Source: Colius striatus
Lineage: Eukaryota; Chordata; Aves; Coliiformes; Coliidae
Length of the DNA stretch: 64,000 nt
Assembly (NCBI RefSeq): GCF_028858725.1
Contig: NC_084760.1
Coordinates: 79,676,367 to 79,740,366, forward strand
Reading direction: 5' to 3'
In this document: positions 12,293-26,900 of the stretch, in pieces
Layout: every line of letters begins with the position of its first letter
Numbering within the stretch: the first letter of the stretch is position 1
The notes under the pieces: model-generated
Databases searched by the model: none
What the model saw: only the letters and a program-made list of their open reading frames with translations
What the model was told of the DNA's origin: nothing
Position numbers and translations under genes: made by a program

Positions 12293-15200
12293 TTTAGGAA
12301 ATGAGCATCCAGATACTATTGTGAAACAAGATAATACACACATAATACATCTTCCTTTCTTTGGTTTTGAAATCATTAGCACAGGTGATCAGACTAAGAG
12401 TGGATAAATTAATTTTGAAAAAAATCCAAAAGCGTAACAGTGTAATAAAGCATAACATGTGATCAAAGTACAACATATAATTCATCTAATGATATACTTG
12501 TTATAGTAGCAGTTGAAATGCCTTATTAAACAAAATCAATATATACAGTATTTTCCTTATCAGAAAGCCAATTGGAAATATTGTCCCAAAAGTTGTTATG
12601 AATTACATGTATTTTATTAATTTTTTTTTTTTTCCCTCCAAAATACCAAGACTCTTCTCTGTGAAGGATCTGACCACTAGTTGGCATTGTAACTTCGCTC
12701 AAATAAGTAGCCTTAAAATGGGATATTCAGTTGCAGGAACCGACCGTTACTTTTTTCAACTCTCAATCTCATTTAGCAACATCTGGGAAAGGTAGTGAGA
12801 GAAAAAAAGCAGTTAAAAGCAATACATGGTTGGAAAATTATTTCTCCCTCTCCGTGACTGTATTTATTTCATCACATTTCTAGTTCTGTCTTGATTTCTG
12901 AAAGACACACTTGAAGCAATATGAAGTGTATTTGTGAAAAACAGCAACCAATCAACCAAAAAACCCATAGCCACAGTCAGATGTATTTAAGTGGTAACGT
13001 CCAGGTTGTGAGTTTAGACCCAGTTTTATTCCCAGGTCAGGAAGCTTAAATAACAGAAAGGAAACTGCTAAATGCAATCATGAAATAAAAGCATCTTATA
13101 TACCCACTAGCTGCTCCTGTGTTACAACTCAAGCAAGCTGGTGCTGCAGCAGTTCCTTATGTTCTGTTCTACCAGCTCTGACCTGCTGGTACCTTTTCTG
13201 CGTAGAGTTTCTGTCATTTTTAGAATAAAAGGAAGTGTTTTTTTCCACATCTTCACACAAAAAGCAGGGTGCTACACTTGCGAGTTGAAGTGCAATTTGG
13301 GGAGACTGCTCCAAGAGGCTGCTTAGTCCCAAGACCATGTGATTCAAGGCTGCATTATCATACACAGGACAGGATGTCAGATTCCTCCTGGCAGTGTTGC
13401 CAGTAGTTCTGCTGTGCAAGTCTGGGAGGCATTTCCCAGGTCCAGCAACACAAGTTGGTTAAAGGAGTCTCTGCAGACAGTCAAGTAGCAAAGAAAATGG
13501 ATTACCTCTCTATGCCCAGTCAGTGGGAGAAGGAGAGGGGATTTGCACCGTTTGGAGTCTAACTTGCAGGGCTGATATTGAAAGAGTTAATGTTTTGCTT
13601 TAGCTGTAAATGAGACTTCCTTTCAAGTAAAGTTAACATTTCAATTGCATAGAAGCAAGCTTTCAAAACTATCCACTTCTCAAAGGAAAATGAATACAAC
13701 CTGAAGGAGCTGCTTTAGAACAATAAGAAAGATGTAATCTCTATAATACTGCAAATCCTGGCTCATAGACAAACCCACAGACTGACACTACTAGCACATT
13801 AACTACAGTGAGTCACAGAAAGGTTTTCAAATTACATCCTCATCTATGCTACTGACACTTTATGGCCCTAGGTATGTCTCATCCACACTCCTGAGCTCTA
13901 AAATACACATAACTCTTACCCAGCATTAGAGAGATTAATTCATTAGTGACTGCAAACTGCTAAGTAAATGTTTAGAACAATTAACAACCATGTTTTCATC
14001 ATCAAAACAAAAAGAAATATACAATGCAAGCAGCACCAATATGAATGGTGGAAAACAAAAAGCAGTCCATCAAGCCAAGTGTGGTTTTGAGTAACTTGAG
14101 TAGCTTATCATTAATTCTTTAAGAAAGAAAGTATATAAGAAAATTTAAACAAGCTTTGCAACTCGTTTGCAAATACCATTTTATAAAGCCTTATGATAGA
14201 AAGTAACTGATCCCACAATATTCAAGATATTCCCTGTTGCTCTAGATTTAATTAAGTTAAACTATTCACAAGATTGTGCTATGCCACAAGGCAATGTGTG
14301 GATGAACATAGAAGCTATAGGGAACCATCCCCAAATTTTCCACTGTCAAATATCTTAGCAACCGTTTTCTTTTCAAAAAGCTATGTATTAGAAGCACTGA
14401 ATGGATTGAGTTAGCAGATGTAATGCTGCTTAAGACACCCATGTATGAAGTCTAATCTCACTCCTTTCAGTGAGAAGCAACTGAATATGTGTGATGGCTC
14501 TTAGTTTATAACAGAGTCTGCAGTCTGATATCCAGTTGTACTCATATTAAAATCTATGTAAATGCTGTCTAAATTATTTAGCATTAAAAGCTTCTATCCT
14601 TTGAAGATAAACAGGTTAACAAGCTTTAAAATCATTAATGAAGTAAGGCTTGAGGAATATCCTTCTGAACAGCGTAAACATTGTCTCAGCTAACATCCCA
14701 TGCCATCAATGAAGATCACTAGTAGACCCGGGCCAAGATGCTGTGGGAAATAAGTGGAAGGCAATAACAGCTGGAAATATTTGGCACATACAATAAAGTT
14801 TTGAAACCCTTTAGATACTGGGTTTCCAAGCTCTTTTTTTTTCTTTTCTTTTCCTTTTTTTTTTTTTAACAAAAAACCCCCACAATATTTCATTAGTACT
14901 TGCATGTTAAACAAGGTCAGGTTAGCAAAGGTATGCTATGACATTGTTACCTGCCATGAGATGATACAAGCATCCCTCCTCCCTCTCCCCCTCCAATTAT
15001 CTGTTTGAAGAATGTGTGCAACAGGACATCTTCAGAACTCGTGTCATATATCTAGGTAGAAGTACATATCTGTCAGTACATATTACAATTGGAAACACAG
15101 TTGTCTTAGGGTGTTTTGCTGGCTGAATGGGTTTTATATCCATCCAGTTTTGCATTTCCTAATGGCTTCTGAATAGGACAGGCAGATTTTAGCCCCACTT

Positions 15201-17574
15201 AAGGGATGGATCGGGAGGTCCCAAATTCCTACAGTGCTATAGGAGATCTGCATGAGAACAGAAAATATCAGCAAATGCCTCTGTTGAGGGAAAGGCTGCA
15301 AGAGTGGATCAGCATCTCCCTGCTGAGTCAAGTCACGGACGACACTTGTAGCTCAGACCAAGGCGTTGCACATGCTGCCTTTCGTCTATACAGTAGTTTG
15401 GAGGAAAATGAGAGTAAGTATTCAGACAGCAGAAAGGCAGGGAACAGTGAAAGGGGAATAGAATATATTAGTGGAGGGCTCAGAAAAGGTGCAACTGTTA
15501 AATCTGGAGGGGTTTTAAAAACATCTTTTTACTAGGAGAAAGTTGGGATGTAGGATGCAAAACAAGGGAAGCAAAATGGTTTCTTTCTCCTGCAGTGCTT
15601 CCTAAGTATTTAGACATCTCATTCAATCAGATGAAACTTGCTTTTCCACTGATAGGTGTGATGGGGGAGGAGAAAAGTAAGAACACAAATACTTGTGTAC
15701 TGTGTGGTACAGGAGTGCCAGTCACGGCATGGACCTGGCTGTGCTCACTCCACAAATGTAAACAGAAAAGATTATTCCTGTCCTAAAAAAAACCCTACAT
15801 AAATATTTTTCCTGTCTGCCCTAAAATAGAGAAACCCAAACTAAATGTAAACCAGCCACCCTCTTTCATGGTGATTATAACCTTGCTGGATTCTACACAC
15901 AATAACAATGGTTTGAACTTGTTAAAGGTTGCAAGGAAAAGTACAGCAGGAAGACCCAGTAGCTATCAGTTTGGTTTTGTTCCTCACCTGGAAGTGTATG
16001 CAATAGCTGTCCACTCAGCAATGGCTTTTAAACAGCAGTCTCTACAGGAAAAAAAAAAAGGGGGGGGGATTAACTATGTGCTATTGAGTAAAGTAAACTG
16101 GTAGATAAAGGTATGAGACCAGCACTCTCTGAAATTGCATAGCCATTTCACCTGTTCAAAAGCCATTAGAGAGAAAAAAAAACCCAAATCAACACAAAAA
16201 AATAACTCTGCTTCTTGCTTAGAAGGATCACTCCTGTGGTCATTGTAGTTACATAAAGAGATCTGCTATAACACTGGGACATAAGGAATACTTAAGGAAT
16301 CAGAGAGTGCATCTCTCTCGTTATGTATATATATCTATATATATGCACAGGAAAGGAGGAAAAACAGAGGCAAAATAAATTTGTAACCTGTCACTACAGC
16401 ATGACAAGTACTCAGTTGTACTGCAGACCTTTGCTTGAGTAAACAGAGATGTGTCTTGTGAAATGTTCAAAACAAAACAAAAAAAAAAGCCTTTAAAGAC
16501 ACAAACTGTCTGTATAAACAGAGGCTGCGGGAACACAACTGGATTATCTGCACCTTTTGAGGGAAAAAGAAATCAACAACCCTCCCTGTAGAAGGAGTGG
16601 AGAACTGACATAGCTTCCTGCAGTCCCATGAAAACATGGGATAAATGTCTAGGTACTCACTTCCACACAATACCAGTCCAATATTAATAACCAAACAAGG
16701 GCCTAATTAACAGCTCAAAGACAGCTATACACAGCAGACAGTAAAAAAGAGACAGAAGGCACAGCTGATGTGCTAGATCCCTGCAATAAGCAAGAAAACC
16801 GTTAAACAAAGTTTGTTGAACAGTTTAAGAGGGCAAATCTCTCTTCCCTACAAGAAAGGGGCAGGAGACTTAGCACAGGATTACTAAAAAATAAATACAG
16901 TGCAAGCCATGACCTAGTTTCTTTTTGAACCTAGCAGATACACACGGATTCTTATCTTCAGGAATTCTCCAAATTAGTTGCACAATCCCCTCCATTGAGT
17001 TAATTAATTATCATACTGAATCTCCTAACAATTTAAACTCCTCCTGCCTTCCAGTCCTGTTTGAACCTCCCAGTTTCTAGCCTAAATTAACCAGATAATA
17101 AACATCTGATCTGGGAGCTAACATTCTCCTCTTATGTAGGGTTTTTCCCTCCTTCTTGATACATAACCTTCCAATCCATTTACAAATAGTTTTCCTGTCC
17201 CTTTCTAAGCATCTGCCCATCAGGCTAAACAAATCATGGCAGTTTTATCTCTTCTAAGTAATAACAGCAAAATGTTCTTCTAACCACCCTACTAATTCTC
17301 ATCTGATCCTGTTTGAATTCACACTAAGCTAGATAAAACGTAAACTAGATTATCTCAGCTGTGTATGAAACTTTTATCGTTGTCATATGCAAAGGCTTGG
17401 ATATGTTTACCAACAACATCTTGCTTAGCATGCCCTGAAAGCACATTAGGTTTTTCACTGCTACTTCATGCTGGTTGCTCATCAGCCTCCAAAATTTTGA
17501 TTAACCAGCATATTCTTCTTTCTCCTATACTCTTATTTGTTTCAAAGACTCAACAGCAAGTACAAGCTCAGTCC
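12293..17574. other. intergenic DNA, no gene recognised
   Basis: AT-rich DNA with simple repeats: T13 at 12621-12633, a pyrimidine tract at 14832-14867, an A11G9 junction at 16049-16068 and an AT repeat at 16324-16345. One exon-like island at 15235-15413 is described as a finding but not called as a gene. Confidence 0.45.
16049..16068. repeat. A11-G9 homopolymer junction
   Basis: A run of 11 A followed directly by 9 G. The G run is unusual in this AT-rich region and is a likely sequencing or replication-slippage hotspot. Confidence 0.85.
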
Positions 17575-17918
17575 AGCTCCAGAGCCCTCAGCACAGGAAA
17601 GACATGGACCTGCTGGAGCTAATCCAGAGGAGGGCCACAAAAATGATTAGACGGACAGAACATCTCTCCTATGAGGAAAGGCTGAGAAAGTTGGGGAGAC
17701 TGGAGACTTTATTGCAGCATTTTGATACTTAAAGGGTCCTTACAAGAAAGATGGGGACAGACATTTTAGCAGGGATTGTTGCAACAGGACAAGAGGTAAT
17801 GGTTTTAAACCAAAAGAATGTAGATTCAGGCTAGATATAAAGAAGAAATTTTTCACAATGAAAGTGGTGAAACACTCAACCAGGTTGCCCAGAGAAGTGG
17901 TAGATTCTATGATATTCA
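17575..17918 (+). mobile_element. CR1 LINE fragment, older subfamily
   Basis: The plus strand shows GACATGGACCTGCTGGAGCT, CAGAGGAGGGCCACAAAAAT, TCCTATGAGGAAAGGCTGAG, then a GCAGGGATTGTTGCAACAGG block, GAAGAAATTTTTCACAATGA and GGTTGCCCAGAGAAGTGGT. This is the CR1 ORF2 C-terminus of a different subfamily from the other copies here. It has several stop codons and lost its normal 3' UTR: it stops at GTAGATTCTATGATATTC. Confidence 0.85.
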
Positions 17919-20900
17919 ACTACAGAAGAAGGAAACGTACCCTTCTTTTGAGAGTAAAAAATAAGTAAAAACCCCAAACCAACCAAACTATCAGGATGTT
18001 GCTAAATGCTTCAACAGTCAGCAGACACAAGAGCTTGGCACTCGTACAGAGCACACCCAAAGCGGATTATCCCTATTTCACCTTTGCTCACTGCTATGGG
18101 TATTTTCTGCACAGAAGTCAAAGGGATAATCCCAGTCTTGGACTTGAATCTAGAATCAAGGCAAGCACTGTGTTCCCTTTCATTTGAAAAGTGAACATCT
18201 GGACATGAACCAGGGACCAGAACTACTGGGAGTGATGGAGTTAGGCAGAGCTGAATTCATCCCCTTCCAGGCTCCCCACCCCCTCACTAAAAACCTTGGG
18301 AAAGCTCAAATTCAAGCTTGATCTCTAGGTACAATATGTGTCAAGGCCACAAAGTGAAAGCTTGCAACTAAAGGTGCTTTGAATACACAACAGATTTCCC
18401 AGATGGGAATTTCCTCCATTATTATTTTTAATTTTCCATTTCCTAACATTCAAATACCAAAGAATGCATCCAAGTGTGCTTGGCTTTGAAGAAAGCAGTT
18501 AAGCAAAGACTAAACTAGGAAAGAACACTTGGCCTTCTGCAACATGACCATTATGTTAACTCCTCTGAGAGCTGGTCTTTTGAGTTCCAACACAGCTTGT
18601 TTTTTTAAAGTCACTAGCAATTACCAGAGTTAAAAAATAATTGTTGGGAAAAGCTTGGTTTATTCACTGACCAACAGAACATTTAACTCCATCCCAAGCT
18701 TTCTGCAGTGTCATACATTGTAAGATGATGATGTGATGTACTCCGATGGTCAACTTCAAAGGCCAACAAAAAATAGTCACCCAGAATTTTAGTTCAAAGG
18801 AAAAGCACGTTTAGGTTTTGGAATGGAATGACTGGTGGGCACACAGCGTTAGGACTAAACTCTGGCAATACAAAAAAACTTATTTTTATCTAAAACCTAA
18901 TTGTATATACAAGTTTAGATAAGAAATAGCTCTTCAGGCTGTTCTGTGAGTTCCAGGACCAACAAAACCAGGTTTATTACCAGCATTAAAAAAAAAAAAC
19001 TACAAAAAACCCAAACCTATTCAAGAAAACTCAAAGATACGCAGATAAGATCCTAGACTATCTCAGCATTTTGTTTTCTTGCCTTCATTACCACAAATAC
19101 CAAGGGGAAGAAAAGGGAAAAAAAAATTTTTAGGACCCTTCTGTAGCAAGGTGCAAACTCCCAGATTTTCCTCTTTTAAGCCAAGCTTAGTCCAGCTGAA
19201 AGCTTTTTACAGTCTGCAGTTAGATCAGAAAGATATAGGAAAGAGGCAATGGCCAATACAATGCAGGCTTAAATGTAATTTGAGGTTTTGACAGTGAAAG
19301 CTGGTATTTTCTGAAAAGACAAGCACATCAGTGTCACCCAAGTCTAAGCTTTCAAATTAACTTCAGCTGTTGCCCTTCTTCAGTCAAACTGAAGTATAAG
19401 TAATGAGGTTAAGTGTCAGCAGTACTGCCAATGCCTGGGATAAGAGGCCATGTATTTCTAAGCCCACAAATTTAGAAGGAAGCCCTGTAACATTTGACAA
19501 ATGCAAAAAATGTTACATGAAAATATAAACTCAGATGTTTGTCTAAACATATCACCACAGTAAAATGTTCTTATAAGCAGAAAGCTTGATCTTATATGTT
19601 ATATCTTAGATCTTGATCTTAGATGTTATAGTCATTTTAGTAACTGGCGGTTTCTGCAAGTCCAGGGCTACATTTAATTGGATTTACTGACTGTGTTCTG
19701 CAAAATGGGCATGGAGGGCCAAAAAAGGTTCTTCTCCACCCTGTGTGCTTCTGGCAGCATGACAGGGATTGCTGCCTCGTTAGATGCTGCAAAATACTTT
19801 CATATGAAGCCCTCTGACTTCACATGAAAGTAAGAAAGAAAAACACAGATGAATTTACCCTGAAATAGTATTACGGATTTACTCCTCTTTTCAGAGCATT
19901 TCTAGTTTTTGTCTTTTTATTACAGTGCAGTCTGTTTTAAATAGAAAATATCATTCCCAGGGTTAGGTGAAACTGAAATCCTGAAAAGTTTCTGTGATCT
20001 TGGCCCATAGGTGAAAGCAGTTTGAAGTGTCTTCTACTAAATGTTTTGTTTGGGTAACTTCCACTAGGGATTAAGTCTTAATGCTTTATTTCCATTAGAT
20101 TGTCTTTTGAACAGAACTTTATAAAGGCTTAAATGAAATGAGAAAAAAACTTAGGTCAGAACTTGTTCGTAGCAATGTTCCTTAAGGAATTTATTAGCCT
20201 AGAAATTAATGAACTGTATTGTATCAGCTGACAGTCAGTAAATAAATGTCTGGGTAGTTCTGGTTTTTTTTCAGTTCAGTGCCCCATTCACAGCAGCTCC
20301 GGCAAGGGAGTTTGGTAAGCAAGAATATGAAGTCATTCACCGAGAGAGAGTCAGAAAAGGGCACATATGCTTGCTGGTACATATACAACTGTGCACACTT
20401 TGTACTTCAAAATACAAAGTGCAGCAGATTTTGCAGTCTATGGGCCAAGTTTTGTTCACTTTTAGACAGGCTTCTGTCCAGCTCACTGAATTTAAAAACA
20501 TAACTAAATTTTGAGATCAATCAACAAAAGCACTACGTGGGTCCCTGAATCCAGCAAAGAGAATCAAAGGTCATTTAAAAGTGTTTGAAAAGAAAATCAT
20601 CCTTCTTTTTCACTTCATTGTATGGGTTAACAAACAACAAAAATTCAACGAAACTATCAGTAGGCAAATGTGAGAGAACATCACCATCCCTTTCCCATAT
20701 AACTAGCTACTAGAGATTGGAATAAATCCTGGACTATGAAGTGTACCACCCTCTCTAAGCTTTTATTAGTAATCCCTAAATTGAGGAATAATATCAGGAG
20801 AAATATGTTGCTGGAGCACACATACTTTCTGACAGTGAATAGGTTAATTATGACAGTATTGGAGCCTGTAACTCCACGGTTGCAACACTGACAAACTGTC

Positions 20901-23900
20901 CTACTATAAAAGTGTCTCTGTATTTCTTATATTCCAATATTTACCGGAAAAAAAGTTACTCCCCTGATTTGCAGTAAATTACAGCTCCAGATAAAAACTT
21001 CATGGAAGAGAAATGTTTCTATCCACTTTTATCTATACACAAGATACAATCAGTTTCTGTTGCAAAAAGTCTCCAGCACATTCAGTTATAATTTCATCCA
21101 AGGTTAACTAGCATCCTCCAATCCTTCTCCTTCCCCTTCCCCCATCCCCACCAAACCATGGACTTGCTCAGGAGCTGCAGCATTGCTCTGGAATGTGGTG
21201 ATTTTCCACTATCTGCACAAGACACGGTCTCTGATATGTCTTGGCTACACAGGTCAAGATTTCCTAACGAGACAATCCATTTCTTCATGATACACCACAC
21301 TGAAAAAATTGCAGGTTCTCATCTCTGAAATTAAGTCCTACCTATCTGTTCAATTTGTCTGAAGAAAAGAAGCTATTAATCAGTTACTGAAATAGCTTCC
21401 TCTTCCTCTAGTATTGCTTTTTGTAGACATTCTTCTATAGCCACCTGAAGTTTCAAAAATCACTGCCCTCTGCTTTTGGGTACATGTGGGGGCAAAAGGA
21501 AACTATTTTATAGGACATATTTTAACAAGTGTGAGAAAGGCAAGGTTAAATACTGCATAAGAAAATCGAGACTGTCCTCTGACAGCAGGTGGAAATCTAA
21601 TAAGCATAGCTTTCACCATACAGCCTCCTTCCTATGCTTGCCTTTTTCTTACCCCCCACAAGCCTTTAGCAGCCTCCAGAAACGTAATCTGCTCTTCAGA
21701 AATCAAACCTAAAATGACCCATTCCACCTCTTCATTTCCCCATCCCATACTGGCATCCTCTTCCAGCCCTGGTTCTCTCTTTCATCTAATCCAATTTCTG
21801 TGCTGGGCCACGAAGCATTAGAACCAGCTGCACCCTTTCTTGCCGTCTTTCTAATGATAGGCAAAGGTGGAAGTGGAAGAAATGAACCCAAACCTAAGTG
21901 TCAGCCTAAATGCAATCCTGACAGCATGACTTTCAGGTACACAGATGACCTTAGTTATCACTGGCTTCTACCTGCACTGTTTACATGAATTCCAAGTGCC
22001 TTCAAACACAGCTGCCAGCAGCTCCTGAGGGAGGCTGACTCTGCAGTGCACTAATGCCACCAACTAAACACTGCTCAGAGACATGCTAGATTTCCTAGGA
22101 ATCCCTCCACTCTACAAAAAGCAACATGCAATATCCTCTGGATAAGGGCAAGAAGTACATACAAAGCTTATTTACAGTCTCAAATCAACTCCATTTCCTG
22201 CTTGTGCTTTATAAAGACAAAGTAAAAGAGGTTCAGAGTGAGACTTTTTGCTGCAGCTCCTGTGCAAGTGAAGTGTTTGCCAAAAGCAGATCTCAGAAGT
22301 TTTGTTGGAGTCAGATTGGTGATGCTTTTTTCCTCAGCCTTACAGAGGGCTTGTATTTTCCAACCTCTTTTCCTCCCACCATCCCCAAATTTGCCTTAAA
22401 CTTCAGTAGTGTTTGAATAATCAAATGCGGCTTCTCTAACTCTCTAGTAAGGTCCCCAGGAGCTAGTGAGGAAGATACCTGACCATCATCCCCATGATTT
22501 TCCAGATTTGACTGAGGGGCTCACAGAACCTGAGCTTATCAGGAGTTGCACACAGTCAAAAACATTTTAACTGTTCTGAGTTCAGAGCCACAATCTTAAG
22601 ACATAGTTTATTTGTTTATTAAACAGCATTATGATGTCCTGGGAAACTTTTAAAGTTGCTTATATCCTATGAAGTGACATCACTGAAATGAAACAGCAGG
22701 TCACAGTGTCACAGCTGGAAACCTTGAATCCATCATAACAAGATCTCCAAGTTTCTAATTCAAAAGCTCTGGAGTGCTAAAGTACTTTTCCTCCTAAGGG
22801 TATTTAGCTCAAGATTTTGCTTTCCATGATCTGTTGTGAATAGCCTTTGGTTCTAAGCTATTGACAGGGAATCTTCTGTAAATTCTAGCTGTGAGAACAC
22901 TTTGTCTGGAAAAGGAGTGTCAGAAGCTATGGTACAATCTTGTGCAATCCCGAATGCAGGGTTCCATTGCCATGTTGCTATGTTACCAGGTCTTTACATG
23001 TTTTGGAAGTGTATAAAATACAGGTAAACAGTTCAGGTTTGATGACAGATAAGCATGGGCTTAGGTCAGGAAGTACCGCAGACATTAAATGCGTGTGGCA
23101 GAGCAGGAGTTACAGACATAGGATGAAACAATAGATCCAGAGGGATAAATGAGAAGAGGATCTATGTTAAAAAGGTGTTCACTGAGGCAGAGGATGCGGT
23201 CATGCATGAAAAGGTTCCTTATACAGGAATGTTTAATGTTCAGCTTGTTCTTGTTTGACTAATGTAATTCAATGTTTTTGCATCTTTATGAGATATAGAT
23301 GACAAGAGTAGTAGAATAATAATGCTGAGGTAATTTGGATAGACCAAAGAACTCAAGCTGTTACCAGTTTCCATAAAATGAGTAAACTTGAGGAATGATG
23401 CACACAGTTTCTGCTAATGCTTCCCTATTAAGTCGTTTACAGGGAAGGAAGTTTAACCTTTCGAGCATCAATTGTCTAAATAGTCTCTTCTCTGCTGAGA
23501 CTGCTAATGGGGACAATATCTCTGTTAATAGATGTACTATCAAACTGGCATCCAGTTAATGTAGAGACTCAAATCCAGCAGGAGGTTTATGTCTACTTTT
23601 TGAAGGTGTAAAATTCCACACTTTCTCACCAACCACAAAACAGTTGTTTTTCTCTCAAGACCTTTTACAGACCACAGTTCACTTGTGTTCACAGTTTCTT
23701 GAAACTCACTGAAGATATATCTGTAGAGGTGAAAGAAATTAAGTCATAAACTTTTCCAAAAAAAACCCTCAAATAAATGTTTAGAAAAGCCTTCAAAAGA
23801 TAAACAAAATATCTTGTATATCTTAATGGCTCAGCCAGAATTAATCAGCTCAAGTAGAAAAAATATTAAATATTTTTAAACCCCAAAAACTACCTGAGAT

Positions 23901-26900
23901 ATTGCAGCATGATCTGGAGAAAGAAAAGTTAAGCAATGAGTATTCTTGCCCTCACATATAAAATGCAAAGGATTATTCTTAAAGATCAAAGACACAAGGA
24001 TAATTATTTTAGTGCCAACTCTAGCTGTCTGGAGAATAAGGAACAACCTGATATAATCTCAAATCAGTCTGACTGAGTGAGCTATCCATTTGCTTCTCTT
24101 TCTTTAGCCCTACAGGTTATGTCCCAGTGAAACAAGAAGAAGGGAGGATTGGAGGTGTCCTTCAAAGAAGGAAAAGAAGGATGAAACAGTTAGGTGACTC
24201 ACATGAAGTCACTCAAAAACCTTTAGTCAGAAGGAACGAATGAAGTCAGCTCTGATTTCAACATTAGTTACTGAGACGTATCTATCTCTCTCCTCTCATC
24301 TCTCTGTATCTGAAATGCTGGCACCAGGACTCACTATGGACCGGTAGAAAATTTTGCCTACAGAAAACTCCAGAAGAAGTTACAATTAAATACTCAATTT
24401 CTCAATATGTTAGCATAAAATTAATAGTAAAAAAAAAGGGAGATAATTTTACTTCTTGAAAATGGAGAAGATCTTTCTATCCTTCAATACAGTACAACAC
24501 TGAGGGGGAAAAAAAGCCAACCAAATAAAAAAAAATCCCCCAAGAAAAACAAATTCTCCCCTGCATAATCCTGAAATAAAGTTTCTTCAGGAACTCAACA
24601 GCATTCTGTCCTTCTAGAAGCTACCAAGAGAATATGAACTGAAGTCTCTTCCCAGCTTTTCATGCTCTTTCATATAACACGTTTAAAGAGAAACAAACAA
24701 ATTGTATGGGACACTGATGAGCCTCTGAACAATCCCTCTTTTTATCAGAGTCTAAACTAAGTTTTGAAAAGCTGCTTAGGACATGCCTAGCTATTTCTGT
24801 TCCACAGCAACACAGTCATGGAAAGTTTTCCATGTACCACAGCAAGGCCACAGAGAAAGCAGTTTATCACTGGAGTGTCTGAGCTTGCATGACAAAAAAC
24901 AAACAGGGAGCAATATATGACAAAACCTTGAAAGCAGAATTTTGGACTCTAATTACCTGGTAAAAGGCTCTTTTGAATGGGTTGTGTGGGCTAATAAATT
25001 TCTTGTTTAGAGAACAACACGAATCTACTCTGTCTGGACTCTAATCTTGGGTTTATAGTGGATTGTTTTCAGTGTTTTTCCCCTGAAATTTAGTTTCTCT
25101 GCACAGATTTAGAAGAATAAGTCTTTTTCCATGCATTCAAGACAATAGCATGTTATGTAGCTGCCCTTGTATACTTTTTGCCCATATTTGGGGTGAAAGG
25201 CTTGATTTTCACTTATGTTTTGATTTTCTTTGGTTGTCTGGCAAGAAAAGCCTGCAAAATACCTACAGGAGACCACCCCCACTAGCACTGAGCTAGTGTT
25301 GAGGCTGTACGGTATTTTTCTATTTCTTATTCTGCCATGCAAAGATTTCAATGGGGCCATTTCAGCCATTAGACACGTCTTGTATCTCTGGGAGCCTGTG
25401 GAGGGGAGCTCGGTGTAGTTCACAGGCAGAAGGTAATGGAATTTCTTGTGGTTGAGAGATGTTGCCTGGTGGGTCTGGTAGGCAGCTTCATTCAAGAGCA
25501 AATGAGCAAATTCAAATTCAGTGATTCTTCTTGTGCTGTATCTCACAGCTGAGGACCTCCAAATTTCACAGCTTCCCACTGGTATATCTTTGCTGGCCAG
25601 ATGTCACAGCATCAACGTGCGAACAGCAGCATTGGTTAAGAGTTATGACTTGGCTGGTCCCAAGACATAATGCTTTAAAAACATGAAAAAATGAGAATCA
25701 GGATGTGAGATTTCTCAAATGTTTATTTAAATACAGAATAAGTCACAGAGAGCAAGGATGACTCGCCTCACTTTATCCACCTTAAGCACATATGGAGTCA
25801 AGCTCTTGTTTCCATGCATCTTACTAAAGTCTTTCCTCATTTTTTGTTCTACACCAATCTCACTGAAAAACTTAGGAAAGGTCTGCTTGATCGTCTGTGA
25901 TCATGTTATCACAAATGTAAGACTTGTCCAAAAGAACAGATGTACCAAAACCAGCCCAAGGATGCTGAGCTGAATGGAAAGTACGTACTGATCAAATATT
26001 TACTATTACTGCTGGGGAGGGAGCTGAGAGGTGGTGTTTCCATGACATTTTGTTCCTTTAAAGCAAAGAACTGTTCTATAACCTTTGAATGTCTCTTGAA
26101 ATTATTAATCTTGCACCAGAATCAAATCGAGAGATTTAGAAAGGATGAGATTGCTTATTCTTGGTCCACTGTACCGCACATAAACAACCCTCATCATGAC
26201 ATATAACCGAGCATAACAAAAGAATTTACAGCTTAAGAGCAGGATGACATAGAGGCTCTGTGAAAGGTTATCTTGCTCTGTCCTGTTGTGACAGGTACAT
26301 GTGCTTAGCTGAAAGTTTATTTCAAAAATCATACACATATTCCAAAAAATCAGCTAAAAATACTACTCTACAAACACTTGGTGTTTCCATAGCATATGTT
26401 AGCCAGAGCTCCCAGAACATTGTATAAGAATTAGTGAATGAAAAACTTTTTATCATTTCTGCCCTGCATCGGGTCATTTCTTGTCCTCCCTTTTGAAAGT
26501 TGCTTTTGGAGGTATGACCTGAGGTACAGGCTCACTGGTCTAGCATAGAGAGCAAGTAGGAACAAGAAATGTAAAATATATGCCATATTCAAGGATGTAA
26601 CAGTGGAAAGACTCCAAACACAGATGAAATGTTCAGTACAAGAGATAAAATAGTTTCAGATGCGGATTTTTTGGGCAGGAGTCCAGTTTGTCTGTTCTAA
26701 AAATTAACAAACAGCCTTCTGAAGCAGCTGCATTCACCTCCTTTTTTGCTTCTTTACAATCCTGTTGGGATGCAGTAGACATATACATATATTTTCCTTA
26801 TCCAACATCACAAAATACCTCAGTTCTACCTAATTTTTCTCCCTGAGAAAAGTGCAAGACTGCTAGCTATCCTACATTTATTAATAATTTGTCTAACATA

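Noticed and set aside
21462..21475. Possible minus-strand CTCF motif (reverse of CTGCCCTCTGC)
   Set aside because: The core GCAGAGGGCAG fits, but the required upstream CCA is missing; too weak to list as a site.
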